Positions 7,603 to 16,651 of a stretch of DNA of 64,000 nucleotides are shown piece after piece. This DNA comes from Oxalobacteraceae bacterium CAVE-383 (GTDB lineage Bacteria > Pseudomonadota > Gammaproteobacteria > Burkholderiales > Burkholderiaceae_D), in contig REGP01000002.1 of NCBI GenBank assembly GCA_004134995.1, positions 558,001 to 622,000 of the forward strand, given 5' to 3'. Numbering within the stretch: the first letter of the stretch is position 1; each line of letters opens with the position of its first letter. Both the position numbers and the translations under genes were made by a program. The notes beneath the pieces are model-generated. The model made no database searches. It saw nothing but the letters and a program-made list of their open reading frames with translations, and had not been told where the DNA came from.

Positions 7603-8549
7603 GCCGCGGCTTTGGCGATGCGCACGCGCTTCGGCTTGAGCGCGCCGCCCTTGTACGGCACGCGTCCCGACGGCACCAGCGCGGAGGCCGGCTGCACGTG
7701 ATCGTGCTGGTCGTCGAAGAAAATCTGCGCGCCGAACGCCAGCAGCACTTCGCTCTTGGACAGGCCGCCCAAAAAGAACGCTTCATCGATATCGACATTC
7801 CAGGCGCGCAGCGTATGGATCACGCGCGAGTGCGCCGGGCTGTTGCGCGCGGTGACGATGGCGATCCGCACCGGGCAATCCTCGTTCGGGAAGCGTTCCC
7901 GGAATTGCATCTGGATATGCGACAGTTTGCGCAGCAGTTCGGTGAACGGCCCTTCGCCCATGGGCTTGTGGCGCAGGCGATGTTCGTGCATGGCGAACGC
8001 ATCCAGGCCTTTTTCCTTGTAGATATGTTCCGATTCGGGCGAAAACAGCACCGCGTCGCCATCGAACGCAATGCGGATCTGGTGGTCCGGCGAGACGTAA
8101 TCGGCCGGCGCCGCATACAGCTGCGCCGCGGCCACGCCGCCGTCGATGGCGTCCTGCACGTCGGCGGCGTCGCGCGACAGGAACAGATCGACCTTGAACG
8201 CCTTCAGATAGCGCGCAATGGAAGTGCCGCCGCTGAACGCGGCGCGGCTGATGTCGAGCTTGTGCGCGGCGATGGCGTTGAAGGCGCGCAGGCCGGTATC
8301 GGGCGAGTTGCGCGAAATGATCACCACTTCGACCAGGCGCTGCTCCGGCACCATCGTGTTCAATTGCAGCAGCGCCTTGATCAGCGGAAACGCGGTGCCG
8401 GGCAGCAGCGCTTCGTTCTCGTGCGCGCGCTGGTACAGCGAATAGGCGCTGACGCCTTCGTCCTTGTAGATATTGTTTTCCAGTTCCAGATCGAACAGGG
8501 CGCGCGAGGAGATGCCGATGACGAGTTTGCCGCTGAGGTCGTAGGCCAT
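7593..8549 (-). CDS. 5'-nucleotidase (cytosolic NT5C1-like family)
   Basis: A 318-aa protein resembling the 5'-nucleotidase family PF06189, which removes phosphate from nucleoside monophosphates. Visible signatures are KLVIGISSRALFDLE at the N-terminus, EVVIISRNSPDTGLR, RIAFDGDAVLFSPESE (acidic HAD-like metal site) and FFLGGLSKSEVLLAFGAQIFFDDQ. The tail is Lys-rich (KRVRIAKAAAKK). It follows the short asparaginase gene with a single base between stop and start, so the two are almost certainly co-translated. No signal peptide; cytoplasmic. Confidence 0.85.
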   Translation of the reverse strand: MAYDLSGKLVIGISSRALFDLELENNIYKDEGVSAYSLYQRAHENEALLPGTAFPLIKALLQLNTMVPEQRLVEVVIISRNSPDTGLRAFNAIAAHKLDISRAAFSGGTSIARYLKAFKVDLFLSRDAADVQDAIDGGVAAAQLYAAPADYVSPDHQIRIAFDGDAVLFSPESEHIYKEKGLDAFAMHEHRLRHKPMGEGPFTELLRKLSHIQMQFRERFPNEDCPVRIAIVTARNSPAHSRVIHTLRAWNVDIDEAFFLGGLSKSEVLLAFGAQIFFDDQHDHVQPASALVPSGRVPYKGGALKPKRVRIAKAAAKK

Positions 8550-8550
8550 A

Positions 8551-9036
8551 TCAGATGCTTTCGAAAACGCCGGCGCTGCGGTTCTTGCGGACCTTGTCCC
8601 ACTCGAACACCTGGCCGTTCATCGCCACATACACGCCGGGCGGCAGCGTCTGCGCGACGCCGCAGGCGAAGCCGAGATTGAATTGCGCATCCGAGCCGTC
8701 GATGACATAGGGGATCATGGCGCCGGTCAGCACGATGGTCTTGAGCAGGCCGGCCCGCCCCAGCACTTCGGCGGTTTCGCACATGGTGTCGGTGCCGTGC
8801 ACGACCACGATGGCGCGGTGTTGCGCATGTTCGCAGGAAGCCAGCACGCGGCGCCGGTCGATATCCTGCATGTCGAGCGAATCCAGCAGCGGCAGCTCTT
8901 CCAGCGTCATCGGCGCGGTCAGCCGCGCGCGCGCGAGCATTTCGGCCAGATGGCTGGCGCCGAAGCGCAGCACGCCGGTGATTTCATCGTAATGTTTGTC
9001 CAGCGTGCCGCCGGTGGCGATGATGTGCAGGGTCAT
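8551..9036 (-). CDS. Short asparaginase-domain protein
   Basis: A 161-aa protein corresponding to the N-terminal domain of L-asparaginases. It shows the first catalytic Thr motif ATGGTLDK and the second motif VVHGTDTMCETA. The C-terminal domain of full-length enzymes (about 330 aa) is absent. Short stand-alone forms are known as a subfamily, so this is probably not a truncation: the frame is clean and it is tightly linked to the nucleotidase gene downstream (1-base gap). Whether it hydrolyses asparagine is not known. Confidence 0.8.
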   Translation of the reverse strand: MTLHIIATGGTLDKHYDEITGVLRFGASHLAEMLARARLTAPMTLEELPLLDSLDMQDIDRRRVLASCEHAQHRAIVVVHGTDTMCETAEVLGRAGLLKTIVLTGAMIPYVIDGSDAQFNLGFACGVAQTLPPGVYVAMNGQVFEWDKVRKNRSAGVFESI

Positions 9037-9056
9037 GGTCTCAATCGGAAAGTCGC

Positions 9057-9080
9057 GACGGCGGCGGGACCGCCGCCGTC
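9057..9080. other. Perfect 11-bp GC hairpin ahead of the asparaginase gene
   Basis: GACGGCGGCGG and CCGCCGCCGTC are separated by two bases. An outer pair, AATCGG/CCGATT (near 9043 and 9087), flanks them. It lies between the CheW-fusion stop and the asparaginase start on the minus strand. No T run follows in either direction, so it is more likely an mRNA processing, stability or Rho-related structure than an intrinsic terminator. Confidence 0.6.
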
Positions 9081-9153
9081 AATAACCGATTAGAGTATCA
9101 AAAACAGAACGCTTCCGATACTTTTGAGGATTTACCGGTGTTGCGGCAGCTTA

Positions 9154-11733
9154 TTACGCCGCCGCCCGCAGTTGCTCGTTCTCGCTCAAATCCGGCATCG
9201 GCAGCGGCTGGTCGGGATTGGCCAGCAGCAGGAACAGGCGTTCGATATCGATCGCCTGGATCAGCAATTGCCCCTTGTTGGCCTTGATGACCTGCGTCAC
9301 CAGGGCTTTTTCGCCGCCGGTGGCGAACGGCGTATGGGTGATCTGCGAATCGCGGAACTGCGGCACGGCGTGCAGCTCGTCGACCAGCAGGCCGATGGTA
9401 TGTTCGCCGTGCTGCAGGATCATGACCTGGCTGCTGGCGTCCGGCTGGGAGCGGGTGCCGCGCATCAGTTGGCCCAGATCGAAGACCCAGATGAAGGATT
9501 TGCTCTGTTCCGGATTCAGGCTCAGCACGCCGATCTGTTCCGGCCGTCCGCCCATCGCGGTCGGCAGCACGCTGCCGAACGGCACCGCTTCGAGCACATG
9601 TTCGGCGCGGATCGCGAACAGGCCGCCGTCGGCGAAGAAAGTCGCGTATTCGCGGCCGCCGCTGTTGCCGGAATCGTTCTCCAGCACGAACTGGCTGCCG
9701 CCGGTCTGGCTTTGCGCATGGGCCACTTCGCCGAAGGATTCGAACACCACGGCGATCACGTCTTCCTGGTAGCCGTCGCTGGTCTTGAATTCGCGATAGC
9801 CGCTCGATGCGGTGCAGGCGGCGATCGCATACTGGCCGTCGTGCACGGCGATATGCGATGTGCTGACGCCGTTTTCCACATTCAGCAGCGCGGCGGCCAG
9901 CGGTAGCTGCGAGCCGATCGGGAATTTCTCGTCGGTGCCGGACAGGATGCGGCCGCTGCGGTCGACGAAGAATGCCGCCATCTGCTTTTTGTTGCCGAGG
10001 CCGGCACGCAGCATGTTCAGGAATTCGGGCGTGGAATCGAAGACGATGCCGATGCCGCCGACCACGGTGTTTTCGTCGTCGAGCGGACGGATGGCGGCGT
10101 GGTAGATGTACGTGTCATGGTCGTCGTATAAAGCCGTCGTGCTGAACGGGCTGACGTAATAGTCCTGGCCATTGCGCAGCGCCAGCACGTTCGACAGCGT
10201 CGTCTCGTCGACCTCACTGCCGATGATTTCGCGTGCTTCCGTGTCGCCCGTGCTGGCCAGGATGCGGCCGTTGCGGTCGTAGACGAAGATGCGCGTATAG
10301 ACGGTGTACAGCCCGTTGATGTAGCTCAGGATGCCGGTGATTTTTTCGATCGTGGCTGCGTCCTGCGCCGGCTGCGCCAAGGCGCTGCGCAATTCCGGCG
10401 TCAGGGCCCACCAGCGGCAGTCGTCGGAGCGTTCGTACAGATTGCGGTCGAGCAGGTCGACCAGCAGGTTGGAGGTGAATTCGGCATCGCGCATGCTTGA
10501 GGCCAGCACGGTCTGGTACAGATCGTGGATCGATTGCGCGAACAGTTCGTTGCTGCGGTTGCCGGTTTCGCTGATCTGGTCGAGGATGGTTTTCAGCTTC
10601 AGCATTTCGCCCTGCTGGCCGGCCGTCATGACCTGGCCGTTCCAGACAATGCGCTGAATGGTCTTGGCGGCCATCATGATGTCGTACAGCGGCGGGCAGA
10701 ACGATTCGGCATGCGCCAGCAGCCCTTGCGCGACCTCGGGGTCGAGATCGCCCAGCGCGGCGCCGACGCTGCCCGAGAAGGCGACGTCGACCGGCGTCAT
10801 GACCTGGCCTTGCCAGCCGGCCGGTCCGGGATAGCCCTGGTAGCCTTCCGATGCGATCGTGCTGACCAGATACTGGCGGCCGCAGAACATCTGCAGATCG
10901 ACGCCGCGGTCGCGGTTGACCGGCACAGTCGCGCCGACCGGAATCCAGAGATCGTCGGAGCTGGCGATGACCGTATTGTCGCCGTCCAGCAACAGCATGT
11001 TGGAGCGCTCGCGCACATCGCCGTGGGATGCGAAAATGCCGGCCATCTCCTGTTCGAAATGGAAGCACAGGCAGAGGATGCCGACCACCGCGCCGGTTTC
11101 CGGATGATGCATGCGGCGCGAATAGATCAGCGCGCGATCCTTGTTCGGACGCAAATCGCAGGCGCGGAAGGTTTCGACGTAATTGTCGGAGGCCAGGGTT
11201 TCGGCGATCAGCGGGTCGCGGCTGTGTTCGAGCGGCGTGGAAGGATCGATCTGCACCAGAATATCGCCGTGCACGTCGAGCAGGAGGATTTCGTCGTAAA
11301 CGGTATATTTGTTGCGGTATTCGCGCAGGCGCAGCCGTATCGCGGACTGCGGATCCGGATGATCGCTGATGCCGGCCACGAAACTGCACAGTTCGCGGTC
11401 GGTGGCCAGGAAGCCGACGTCGGCCGTGCGCTCGAATAAATTGCGCACCACGATGTCGATGACGTATTGTGCCTTGGTGCCGAGTTCGGTCAGGACGTTG
11501 TTGACCTTTTCGTTGACCAGGCTGGCGACCAGTTCGCGCTCCAGCCGGCTGAAGCCGGTGCGCGTGGCGGCCATGGTCGGCAGGATGGTTTTGGCTTCGG
11601 TCGGGCAATTCATCTTGGCCGACGCCTCAATGATGCGCCACATCAGATTGAGCTCTTGCAGTGACTGTTCGCAGCGGGTCACGTCCCGCATGAAAGGCAG
11701 GAAGGTTTCGGTTTGTGATGCGGTCACTGGCAT
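9154..11733 (-). CDS. Large soluble sensory protein: tandem Cache-like units fused to a CheW domain
   Basis: An 859-aa protein using the ATG preceded by AGGGG 8 bases upstream; the longer frame to 11799 lacks such a site. Residues to about 350 and about 370-650 each contain a sensor-like unit with a similar core (YTVYDEILLLDVHGDIL and YTVYTRIFVYDRNGRIL) and a following SSGY/SEGY motif typical of Cache/PAS-like ligand domains. The last roughly 170 residues read as CheW (FFADGGLFAIRAEHVLEAVPF, then VLSLNP and LLVDELHAV). CheW couples receptors to CheA in chemotaxis signalling. No transmembrane helix or signal peptide is visible, which is unusual for Cache domains. No che genes are nearby. Confidence 0.75.
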   Translation of the reverse strand: MPVTASQTETFLPFMRDVTRCEQSLQELNLMWRIIEASAKMNCPTEAKTILPTMAATRTGFSRLERELVASLVNEKVNNVLTELGTKAQYVIDIVVRNLFERTADVGFLATDRELCSFVAGISDHPDPQSAIRLRLREYRNKYTVYDEILLLDVHGDILVQIDPSTPLEHSRDPLIAETLASDNYVETFRACDLRPNKDRALIYSRRMHHPETGAVVGILCLCFHFEQEMAGIFASHGDVRERSNMLLLDGDNTVIASSDDLWIPVGATVPVNRDRGVDLQMFCGRQYLVSTIASEGYQGYPGPAGWQGQVMTPVDVAFSGSVGAALGDLDPEVAQGLLAHAESFCPPLYDIMMAAKTIQRIVWNGQVMTAGQQGEMLKLKTILDQISETGNRSNELFAQSIHDLYQTVLASSMRDAEFTSNLLVDLLDRNLYERSDDCRWWALTPELRSALAQPAQDAATIEKITGILSYINGLYTVYTRIFVYDRNGRILASTGDTEAREIIGSEVDETTLSNVLALRNGQDYYVSPFSTTALYDDHDTYIYHAAIRPLDDENTVVGGIGIVFDSTPEFLNMLRAGLGNKKQMAAFFVDRSGRILSGTDEKFPIGSQLPLAAALLNVENGVSTSHIAVHDGQYAIAACTASSGYREFKTSDGYQEDVIAVVFESFGEVAHAQSQTGGSQFVLENDSGNSGGREYATFFADGGLFAIRAEHVLEAVPFGSVLPTAMGGRPEQIGVLSLNPEQSKSFIWVFDLGQLMRGTRSQPDASSQVMILQHGEHTIGLLVDELHAVPQFRDSQITHTPFATGGEKALVTQVIKANKGQLLIQAIDIERLFLLLANPDQPLPMPDLSENEQLRAAA

Positions 11734-11948
11734 ATGGATATCCCCTGAAAATGGTGCGTCATTCGGGCCTGCCGTCTTGTACGCGCCCTGCATCCGCATG
11801 GGCGTGACGTACGCAAGTATTCTTTTGCTTTACATGTGTTAAGCAAAATGCAGGCCAATGCGTTTTAATTTATTGCCGGAAAGCACGCTTCCAAAGGCGC
11901 TCCGGAGCCAACCGTGAAGTACACTATACTTTTGTCAAAATAGCAACT

Positions 11949-12713
11949 ATGAAGCCCATTGCGCCCGGCACAGTCATCTTCCATCGCTACCGCGGTTACG
12001 GTGTGATCACCAGCGTCAATTTGCTGACCGGATGGATCGCGGCGCGCTTCGGCAGTGAAGTGCACACACTCGATCTGAATTTGTCCTCGGATGAAGTCGA
12101 ACATGCCGACGGCACGCCGATCAGGTTTCGGCGCGACCCGCCGGAGCGGATGCCGCATGCGCGCCTGATGGCGATGGTGGTGCAATTGCACCAGAGTGGT
12201 TATCAGCGTCTGTATATGTATAACTGGCCGAAGGCATCGGGCCTGCATTGGCGCTGGCATTTATTCGCCGGCCCGCGCAATTGGGTCGACCGGCCGTGGC
12301 GCGAAGGCTGGTACGGGTCCGGCGCCGATTACAATTTCAATCCGGTATTGGGCTGGGGCGACCGGCCCGGCGCGGATGCGCAGGCGCTGGCGGCGGCCTT
12401 GGCGCAGGCCGATCCTGAAGGACTGGAACAGGCGCGCGGCCGCGACGAAGACCATGCCGAGTGGTTCGCAAAGGTAGCGGCGGCGCTGCTGCCGAACCAT
12501 GCGTTTCGCCTGGGCTGGGAACAGGGCCAGCCGATGCCGCAGCATCTGCCGGTGTTCGCGGTGCGCAGCGGCGTGCCGCCCTACGACGGTCCGCCGCTGC
12601 CATGGCCGCCGGGCTGGGCCGGCCTTTGGCAAACCGGCGCTGTCGCAGACAAGGGCGCGCGGCCGCCATCGCAGTTGCCGGACATCAAGATTTTGCTAGG
12701 ACCTCAGGATTGA
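11949..12713 (+). CDS. Hypothetical protein, unrecognised family
   Basis: A 254-aa protein not assigned to a family. The first 55 residues form short beta strands (GTVIFHRYRGYGVITSVN, AARFGSEVHTLDL), suggesting a small barrel. A Trp/Tyr-rich centre (LHWRWHLFAG, WREGWYGSGADYNFNP), an Ala/Glu-rich helix (GADAQALAAALAQ) and a Pro-rich end (DGPPLPWPPGWAGLW) follow. No signal peptide is seen. A TATACT box 18 bases before the ATG could be a -10 element, which would leave a very short leader. The 3' end overlaps the convergent dehydrogenase gene by 29 bp. Confidence 0.6.
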   Translation: MKPIAPGTVIFHRYRGYGVITSVNLLTGWIAARFGSEVHTLDLNLSSDEVEHADGTPIRFRRDPPERMPHARLMAMVVQLHQSGYQRLYMYNWPKASGLHWRWHLFAGPRNWVDRPWREGWYGSGADYNFNPVLGWGDRPGADAQALAAALAQADPEGLEQARGRDEDHAEWFAKVAAALLPNHAFRLGWEQGQPMPQHLPVFAVRSGVPPYDGPPLPWPPGWAGLWQTGAVADKGARPPSQLPDIKILLGPQD

Positions 12714-13677
12714 GGATATTTTTAGCTTGGCCGGCGGTGAAATCGAGGATGTTCTGGAATGCCGTCCGGAAGTAAAGTTCATAGCCGTCCGCTTCGACAT
12801 AACCCAGATGCGGCGTCGCCAGCACGTTATCCATGCACAGCAGCGGATCGGCCGGATCCAGCGGTTCGGATTCGAACACATCCAGCGCCGCATAGCCGGG
12901 ACGGCCGACCTGCAGCGCCTGCAGCAGGGCGCCCGGCGCGATCAGTTCGGCGCGGCTGGTATTGACCAGGATCGCGCTTTGCTTCATCCGCATCAGATCG
13001 CCGGCGGCAACGATGCCTTCGGTGGCGTCGTTCAGGCGCAGATGCAGCGTCAGCACATCCGCCTGCGCGAAAAATTCTTCACGCGACGGCGCAACCCGAT
13101 AACCGTCCTTGCGCGCAGCCGCCAGGCTCCCTTCGCGGCCCCAGATCAGCACGTCCATGCCGAAGGCGCGGCCATAGCCGGCGATCATGCGTCCGATCTT
13201 GCCGTAGCCCCAGATGCCGAGCGTGCGTCCGTTCAATGCGACGCCGATGCGGTTTTGCGCCGGCACATGCGAAACGGTTTGCCATTGCCCTTCGCGCAGC
13301 CTGCCGGCGTATTGCGGTATATGGCGCGCCGAGGCCATGATCAGCGCCCAGGTCAGTTCCGCCGGGGCGATCGGGTTGCCCACGCCTTCGGCAATCGCAA
13401 TGCCGTTGGCGGTGGCCGCCGCCACGTCGATATGGCCGCTGACCTTGCCTGTCTGAGAAATCAGCTTCAGGGCAGGCAACTTGTTCAACAGTGTCCGGTC
13501 GAACGCTGTACGTTCGCGTATCAGCACCAATGCATCGAAAGGCGCCAGGCGGATGGCAAGCTGTCCTACACCGCGCGCGGTATTGTTGAAAACCTTGACG
13601 TCGTGTCCGTCCAGCAGGGAAAAGCATTCGAGGCGCCGGACGGCGTCCTGATAGTCGTCGAGAATGGCGATCTTCAT
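12685..13677 (-). CDS. D-2-hydroxyacid dehydrogenase family protein
   Basis: A 330-aa NAD-dependent dehydrogenase resembling D-3-phosphoglycerate dehydrogenase and relatives. The nucleotide-binding loop is seen as GIWGYGKIGRMIAGYGRAFG. The catalytic Arg is in NTSRAELI, the Glu in FESEPLD and the His in ATPHLGY. It converts 2-hydroxy acids to 2-oxo acids or the reverse; the substrate is undetermined. The start MKIAILDDYQD is chosen over a longer frame whose extra 29 residues are not family-like. The 3' end overlaps the convergent hypothetical gene by 29 bp, with no terminator between. Confidence 0.88.
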   Translation of the reverse strand: MKIAILDDYQDAVRRLECFSLLDGHDVKVFNNTARGVGQLAIRLAPFDALVLIRERTAFDRTLLNKLPALKLISQTGKVSGHIDVAAATANGIAIAEGVGNPIAPAELTWALIMASARHIPQYAGRLREGQWQTVSHVPAQNRIGVALNGRTLGIWGYGKIGRMIAGYGRAFGMDVLIWGREGSLAAARKDGYRVAPSREEFFAQADVLTLHLRLNDATEGIVAAGDLMRMKQSAILVNTSRAELIAPGALLQALQVGRPGYAALDVFESEPLDPADPLLCMDNVLATPHLGYVEADGYELYFRTAFQNILDFTAGQAKNILNPEVLAKS

Positions 13678-14056
13678 AGGATTTGCAGGGAATTTGGAGT
13701 GTTGTAAATAAGTCTGTAAATGATTTATACCGTTACGTTGGCGACAGATATTGCAAGAAGCCATGATACGGCAGTATGCGGGCGTAGCAAATTGACGGGA
13801 ACGCAGTGCAGCATTAATACCTGACTACATCAATCGGCTACTTTTCGCTACAAATGGCCGGTGCGGGAGTACAATCATTCCCCCTGCATCGCATATTCGA
13901 CGCAGGTGGCGCCTTGATACTGACCGCAATACAGGCTGCAACAGGGCCGTGAACATCGCCGGCCGGCTGGCTACAAAATACCGGTTCGCGAGGCCTCGGA
14001 TGATGAATCAGGTCCGACTGCCTCGGCAAGAATTTTCTTACTTTTGGAGGTTTTTC
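13678..14056. other. 379-bp divergent intergenic region
   Basis: Lies between the dehydrogenase (minus) and pckG (plus). It holds a good sigma-70-like promoter for pckG at 13792-13820 and a leader of about 230 nt. No gene or clear structured RNA is seen in the leader. Confidence 0.6.
13792..13820 (+). promoter_or_regulatory. Probable sigma-70 promoter of pckG
   Basis: TTGACG at 13792-13797 and TAATAC at 13815-13820, with a 17-bp spacer. Transcription would start near 13827, giving a long leader to the ATG at 14057. Confidence 0.5.
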
Positions 14057-15925
14057 ATGAATCAAGCTGTTATGGGCGGCGTCGCCGCACTAAACGTCCC
14101 CGCCTACGTCAAGCACAAGAAATTGATCGCCTGGGTAGCGGAAGTGGCTGCGCTGACACAGGCATCCAGCATCTATTGGTGCGACGGATCGCAAGAGGAA
14201 TACGATCGGCTGTGCGCACAGATGGTGGCATCCGGCACCATGAAAAAACTGAATCCGGCCAAGCGTCCGAACAGTTTCCTGGCATGCTCCAGCCCATCCG
14301 ACGTGGCGCGCGTGGAAGACCGCACATTCATCTGCTCGGCCAAACAGGAAGACGCCGGCCCGACCAACAACTGGACCGATCCGGCCGAAATGCGCACCAT
14401 CATGACCGGCCTGATGTCGGGCAGCATGCGCGGCCGCACCATGTACGTGGTGCCGTTCTCGATGGGCCCGCTGGGTTCGCCGATCGCCCACATCGGCGTT
14501 GAATTGTCCGATTCGCCGTATGTTGCCGTGAACATGCGCATCATGACGCGCATGGGCAAGGCCGTCTACGACGTGCTCGGCGCGGACGGCGAATTCGTGC
14601 CGTGCGTGCACAGCGTCGGCGCGCCGCTGGAAGCCGGCCAGAAGGACGTGGCATGGCCATGCAACGACACCAAGTACATCGTGCATTATCCTGAAACACG
14701 CGAAATCTGGTCCTACGGTTCCGGCTACGGCGGCAATGCGCTGCTGGGCAAGAAGTGCTTTGCGCTGCGCATCGCGTCAAGCATGGGCCGTACCGAAGGC
14801 TGGCTGGCAGAACACATGCTGATCCTGGGCGTCGAATCGCCGGAAGGCAAAAAGCATTACGTCGCCGCCGCGTTTCCGTCGGCCTGCGGCAAGACCAACT
14901 TCGCCATGCTGATTCCGCCGAAGAGCTTCGGCGGCTGGAAAGTCACCACCATCGGCGATGACATCGCATGGGTCAAGCCGGGCGCGGACGGCAAGCTGTA
15001 CGCGATCAATCCGGAAGCCGGCTATTTCGGCGTGGCCCCCGGCACCAACGAACAGACCAACTTCAACTGCATGGCGTCGATGAAGGAAAACACCATCTTC
15101 ACCAACGTCGCGCTGACCGACGACGGCGACGTCTGGTGGGAAGGCATGACCAAGCAGCCGCCGGCGCATCTGATCGACTGGCAAGGCAAGGACTGGACGC
15201 CTGAAATCGCGAAGGCGACAGGCGCCAAGGCGGCGCATCCGAACGCGCGTTTCACCGTGGCCGCAACGCAGAATCCCGTGCTCGATCCTTCTTGGGACGA
15301 TCCGGCCGGCGTGCCGATTTCGGCATTCATTTTCGGCGGCCGCCGTTCGACCACCGTGCCGCTGGTGACCGAAGCGCGCAACTGGGTCGAAGGCGTTTAC
15401 ATGGCTGCGACCATGGGTTCGGAAACCACTGCGGCAGCGGCCGGCCAGCAGGGCGTGGTGCGCCGCGATCCGTTCGCGATGCTGCCGTTCGCCGGCTACC
15501 ACATGAGCGACTACTTCCAGCACTGGCTGAACATGGGCCGCAAGATCGCATCCTCGCCGGCCGAAATGCCGAAGGTATATTGCGTCAACTGGTTCCGCAC
15601 CGATGCCGACGGCAAGTTCGTCTGGCCTGGTTTCGGCGACAACATGCGCGTGCTGAAGTGGATTCTGGAGCGCGTTGAAGACAAGGACGGCGTGCGCGTC
15701 GGCGGCGTCGACCACCTGTTCGGCATCAGCCCGCGTTTCGAAGACCTGAACTGGGACGGCCTGGAATTCAGCCGCGCGCAATTCGATACCATCACCTCGA
15801 TCGACAAGGCGGCATGGAACGAAGAAGTCAAACTGCACGCGGAACTGTTCGACAAGCTGCAGCACCATCTGCCGAAGGAATTGCTGGCAGTCAAGACGCA
15901 ACTTGAGAAGCGCCTGGCTGCATAA
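14057..15925 (+). CDS. pckG: Phosphoenolpyruvate carboxykinase (GTP)
   Basis: A 622-aa cytosolic enzyme converting oxaloacetate and GTP to phosphoenolpyruvate, GDP and CO2, the entry step of gluconeogenesis. The GTP-type is shown by the N-terminal domain ([11 protein letters not shown]), the family P-loop [12 protein letters not shown] near residues 271-283 with the reactive Cys, and the metal-site strand [11 protein letters not shown] near 300. The start is the ATG preceded by TTTTGGAGG; the frame extends upstream without family similarity. Single gene with its own promoter and terminator. Confidence 0.97.
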   Translation: MNQAVMGGVAALNVPAYVKHKKLIAWVAEVAALTQASSIYWCDGSQEEYDRLCAQMVASGTMKKLNPAKRPNSFLACSSPSDVARVEDRTFICSAKQEDAGPTNNWTDPAEMRTIMTGLMSGSMRGRTMYVVPFSMGPLGSPIAHIGVELSDSPYVAVNMRIMTRMGKAVYDVLGADGEFVPCVHSVGAPLEAGQKDVAWPCNDTKYIVHYPETREIWSYGSGYGGNALLGKKCFALRIASSMGRTEGWLAEHMLILGVESPEGKKHYVAAAFPSACGKTNFAMLIPPKSFGGWKVTTIGDDIAWVKPGADGKLYAINPEAGYFGVAPGTNEQTNFNCMASMKENTIFTNVALTDDGDVWWEGMTKQPPAHLIDWQGKDWTPEIAKATGAKAAHPNARFTVAATQNPVLDPSWDDPAGVPISAFIFGGRRSTTVPLVTEARNWVEGVYMAATMGSETTAAAAGQQGVVRRDPFAMLPFAGYHMSDYFQHWLNMGRKIASSPAEMPKVYCVNWFRTDADGKFVWPGFGDNMRVLKWILERVEDKDGVRVGGVDHLFGISPRFEDLNWDGLEFSRAQFDTITSIDKAAWNEEVKLHAELFDKLQHHLPKELLAVKTQLEKRLAA

Positions 15926-15983
15926 TCAGCCGAAAACGATAACGGTGGATTGTTCGCCGTTATCGCAGGCATTGATTCAGGGC

Positions 15984-16026
15984 AAAAAAAATCACCGTCC
16001 GCCGTTATGGCGCCGGTGATTTTTTT
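15984..16026. terminator. Bidirectional terminator between pckG and ahpD
   Basis: AAAAAATCACCG and CGGTGATTTTTT form the stem, with an inner GCC/GGC pair, and T runs leave in both directions. It serves pckG on plus and ahpD on minus. A separate 9-bp stem CGATAACGG/CCGTTATCG at 15937-15965 lies just before it. Confidence 0.85.
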
Positions 16027-16063
16027 ATGCTGCGGAATTAATGCGGAGCAGAAAATCCGAATA

Positions 16064-16579
16064 TCAAGGCCGCGCAATCGCCAGGATTTTTGCCGTCGCA
16101 TTGACCGCGGCTGCCAGTTTGCCGATATCGCGCAATTCCGCTGCGGTAATGCCGAGTTTCTTCAATTCGGCGATATGGCCGGTGACGCAGCCTTTGCACT
16201 TGCCGACGATCGACGCCGACAGGGTATAAATTTCGAAGTGTTTCTTGTCCACGCCGCCGTGCGTCAGATACGACTGCATGCGGATGCCGGGTTGCTGCGT
16301 GCGCAGTTCCGCGTCGTCGGCCAGATCCAGATAGCTGTACCAGATATTGGTCATGCCCATGATGGCAGCCGCCGTCTTTGCAGCCGTCGCCTCGGTTTCG
16401 CTGGACAAGCCCTCGAACGCCTCGACCAGTTCCTTGCTGCCGGCAGAAATAGCCGCCGCCATCGCCGCGCCCGCCGCCACTTCCGGCGTCATGAAAGAAC
16501 GCTGCAAGGCGCCGTCCAATGTAATCCAGACGTCTTTTGCGTAAGCAGGAAGCGCATCCCGAATTTCAGAAAATTGCAT
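16064..16579 (-). CDS. ahpD: AhpD alkylhydroperoxidase
   Basis: A 171-aa all-helical carboxymuconolactone-decarboxylase-fold protein. The redox centre is seen as GKCKGCVTGH, with Cys128, Cys131 and His135, as in mycobacterial AhpD. In that system AhpD is the thiol reductase that recycles AhpC during removal of organic peroxides; the same role is inferred here from its place directly after ahpC. A strong hairpin with a T-rich exit lies between the genes and probably lowers ahpD transcription relative to ahpC. Confidence 0.93.
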   Translation of the reverse strand: MQFSEIRDALPAYAKDVWITLDGALQRSFMTPEVAAGAAMAAAISAGSKELVEAFEGLSSETEATAAKTAAAIMGMTNIWYSYLDLADDAELRTQQPGIRMQSYLTHGGVDKKHFEIYTLSASIVGKCKGCVTGHIAELKKLGITAAELRDIGKLAAAVNATAKILAIARP

Positions 16580-16608
16580 GACGGCCCCTTAAAAAATGAA
16601 ATAAAAAC

Positions 16609-16639
16609 GCGGACGGTCCATTATTGTTGGACCGTCCGC
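16609..16639 (-). terminator. Attenuator-like hairpin between ahpC and ahpD
   Basis: The 12-bp perfect stem GCGGACGGTCCA/TGGACCGTCCGC with a 7-nt loop is followed on the minus strand by GTTTTTATTTC. The T tract is imperfect, so partial termination with read-through into ahpD is the likely outcome. Confidence 0.7.
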
Positions 16640-16651
16640 AGTGCTTGATAC

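Noticed and set aside
8551-9036. Truncated asparaginase pseudogene
   Set aside because: The frame is intact, both N-terminal catalytic motifs are present, short forms are a known subfamily, and linkage to the next gene is tight.
15937-15965. 9-bp stem CGATAACGG/CCGTTATCG after pckG as a separate terminator
   Set aside because: No T run follows. The real terminator is the A/T-flanked hairpin at 15984-16026.
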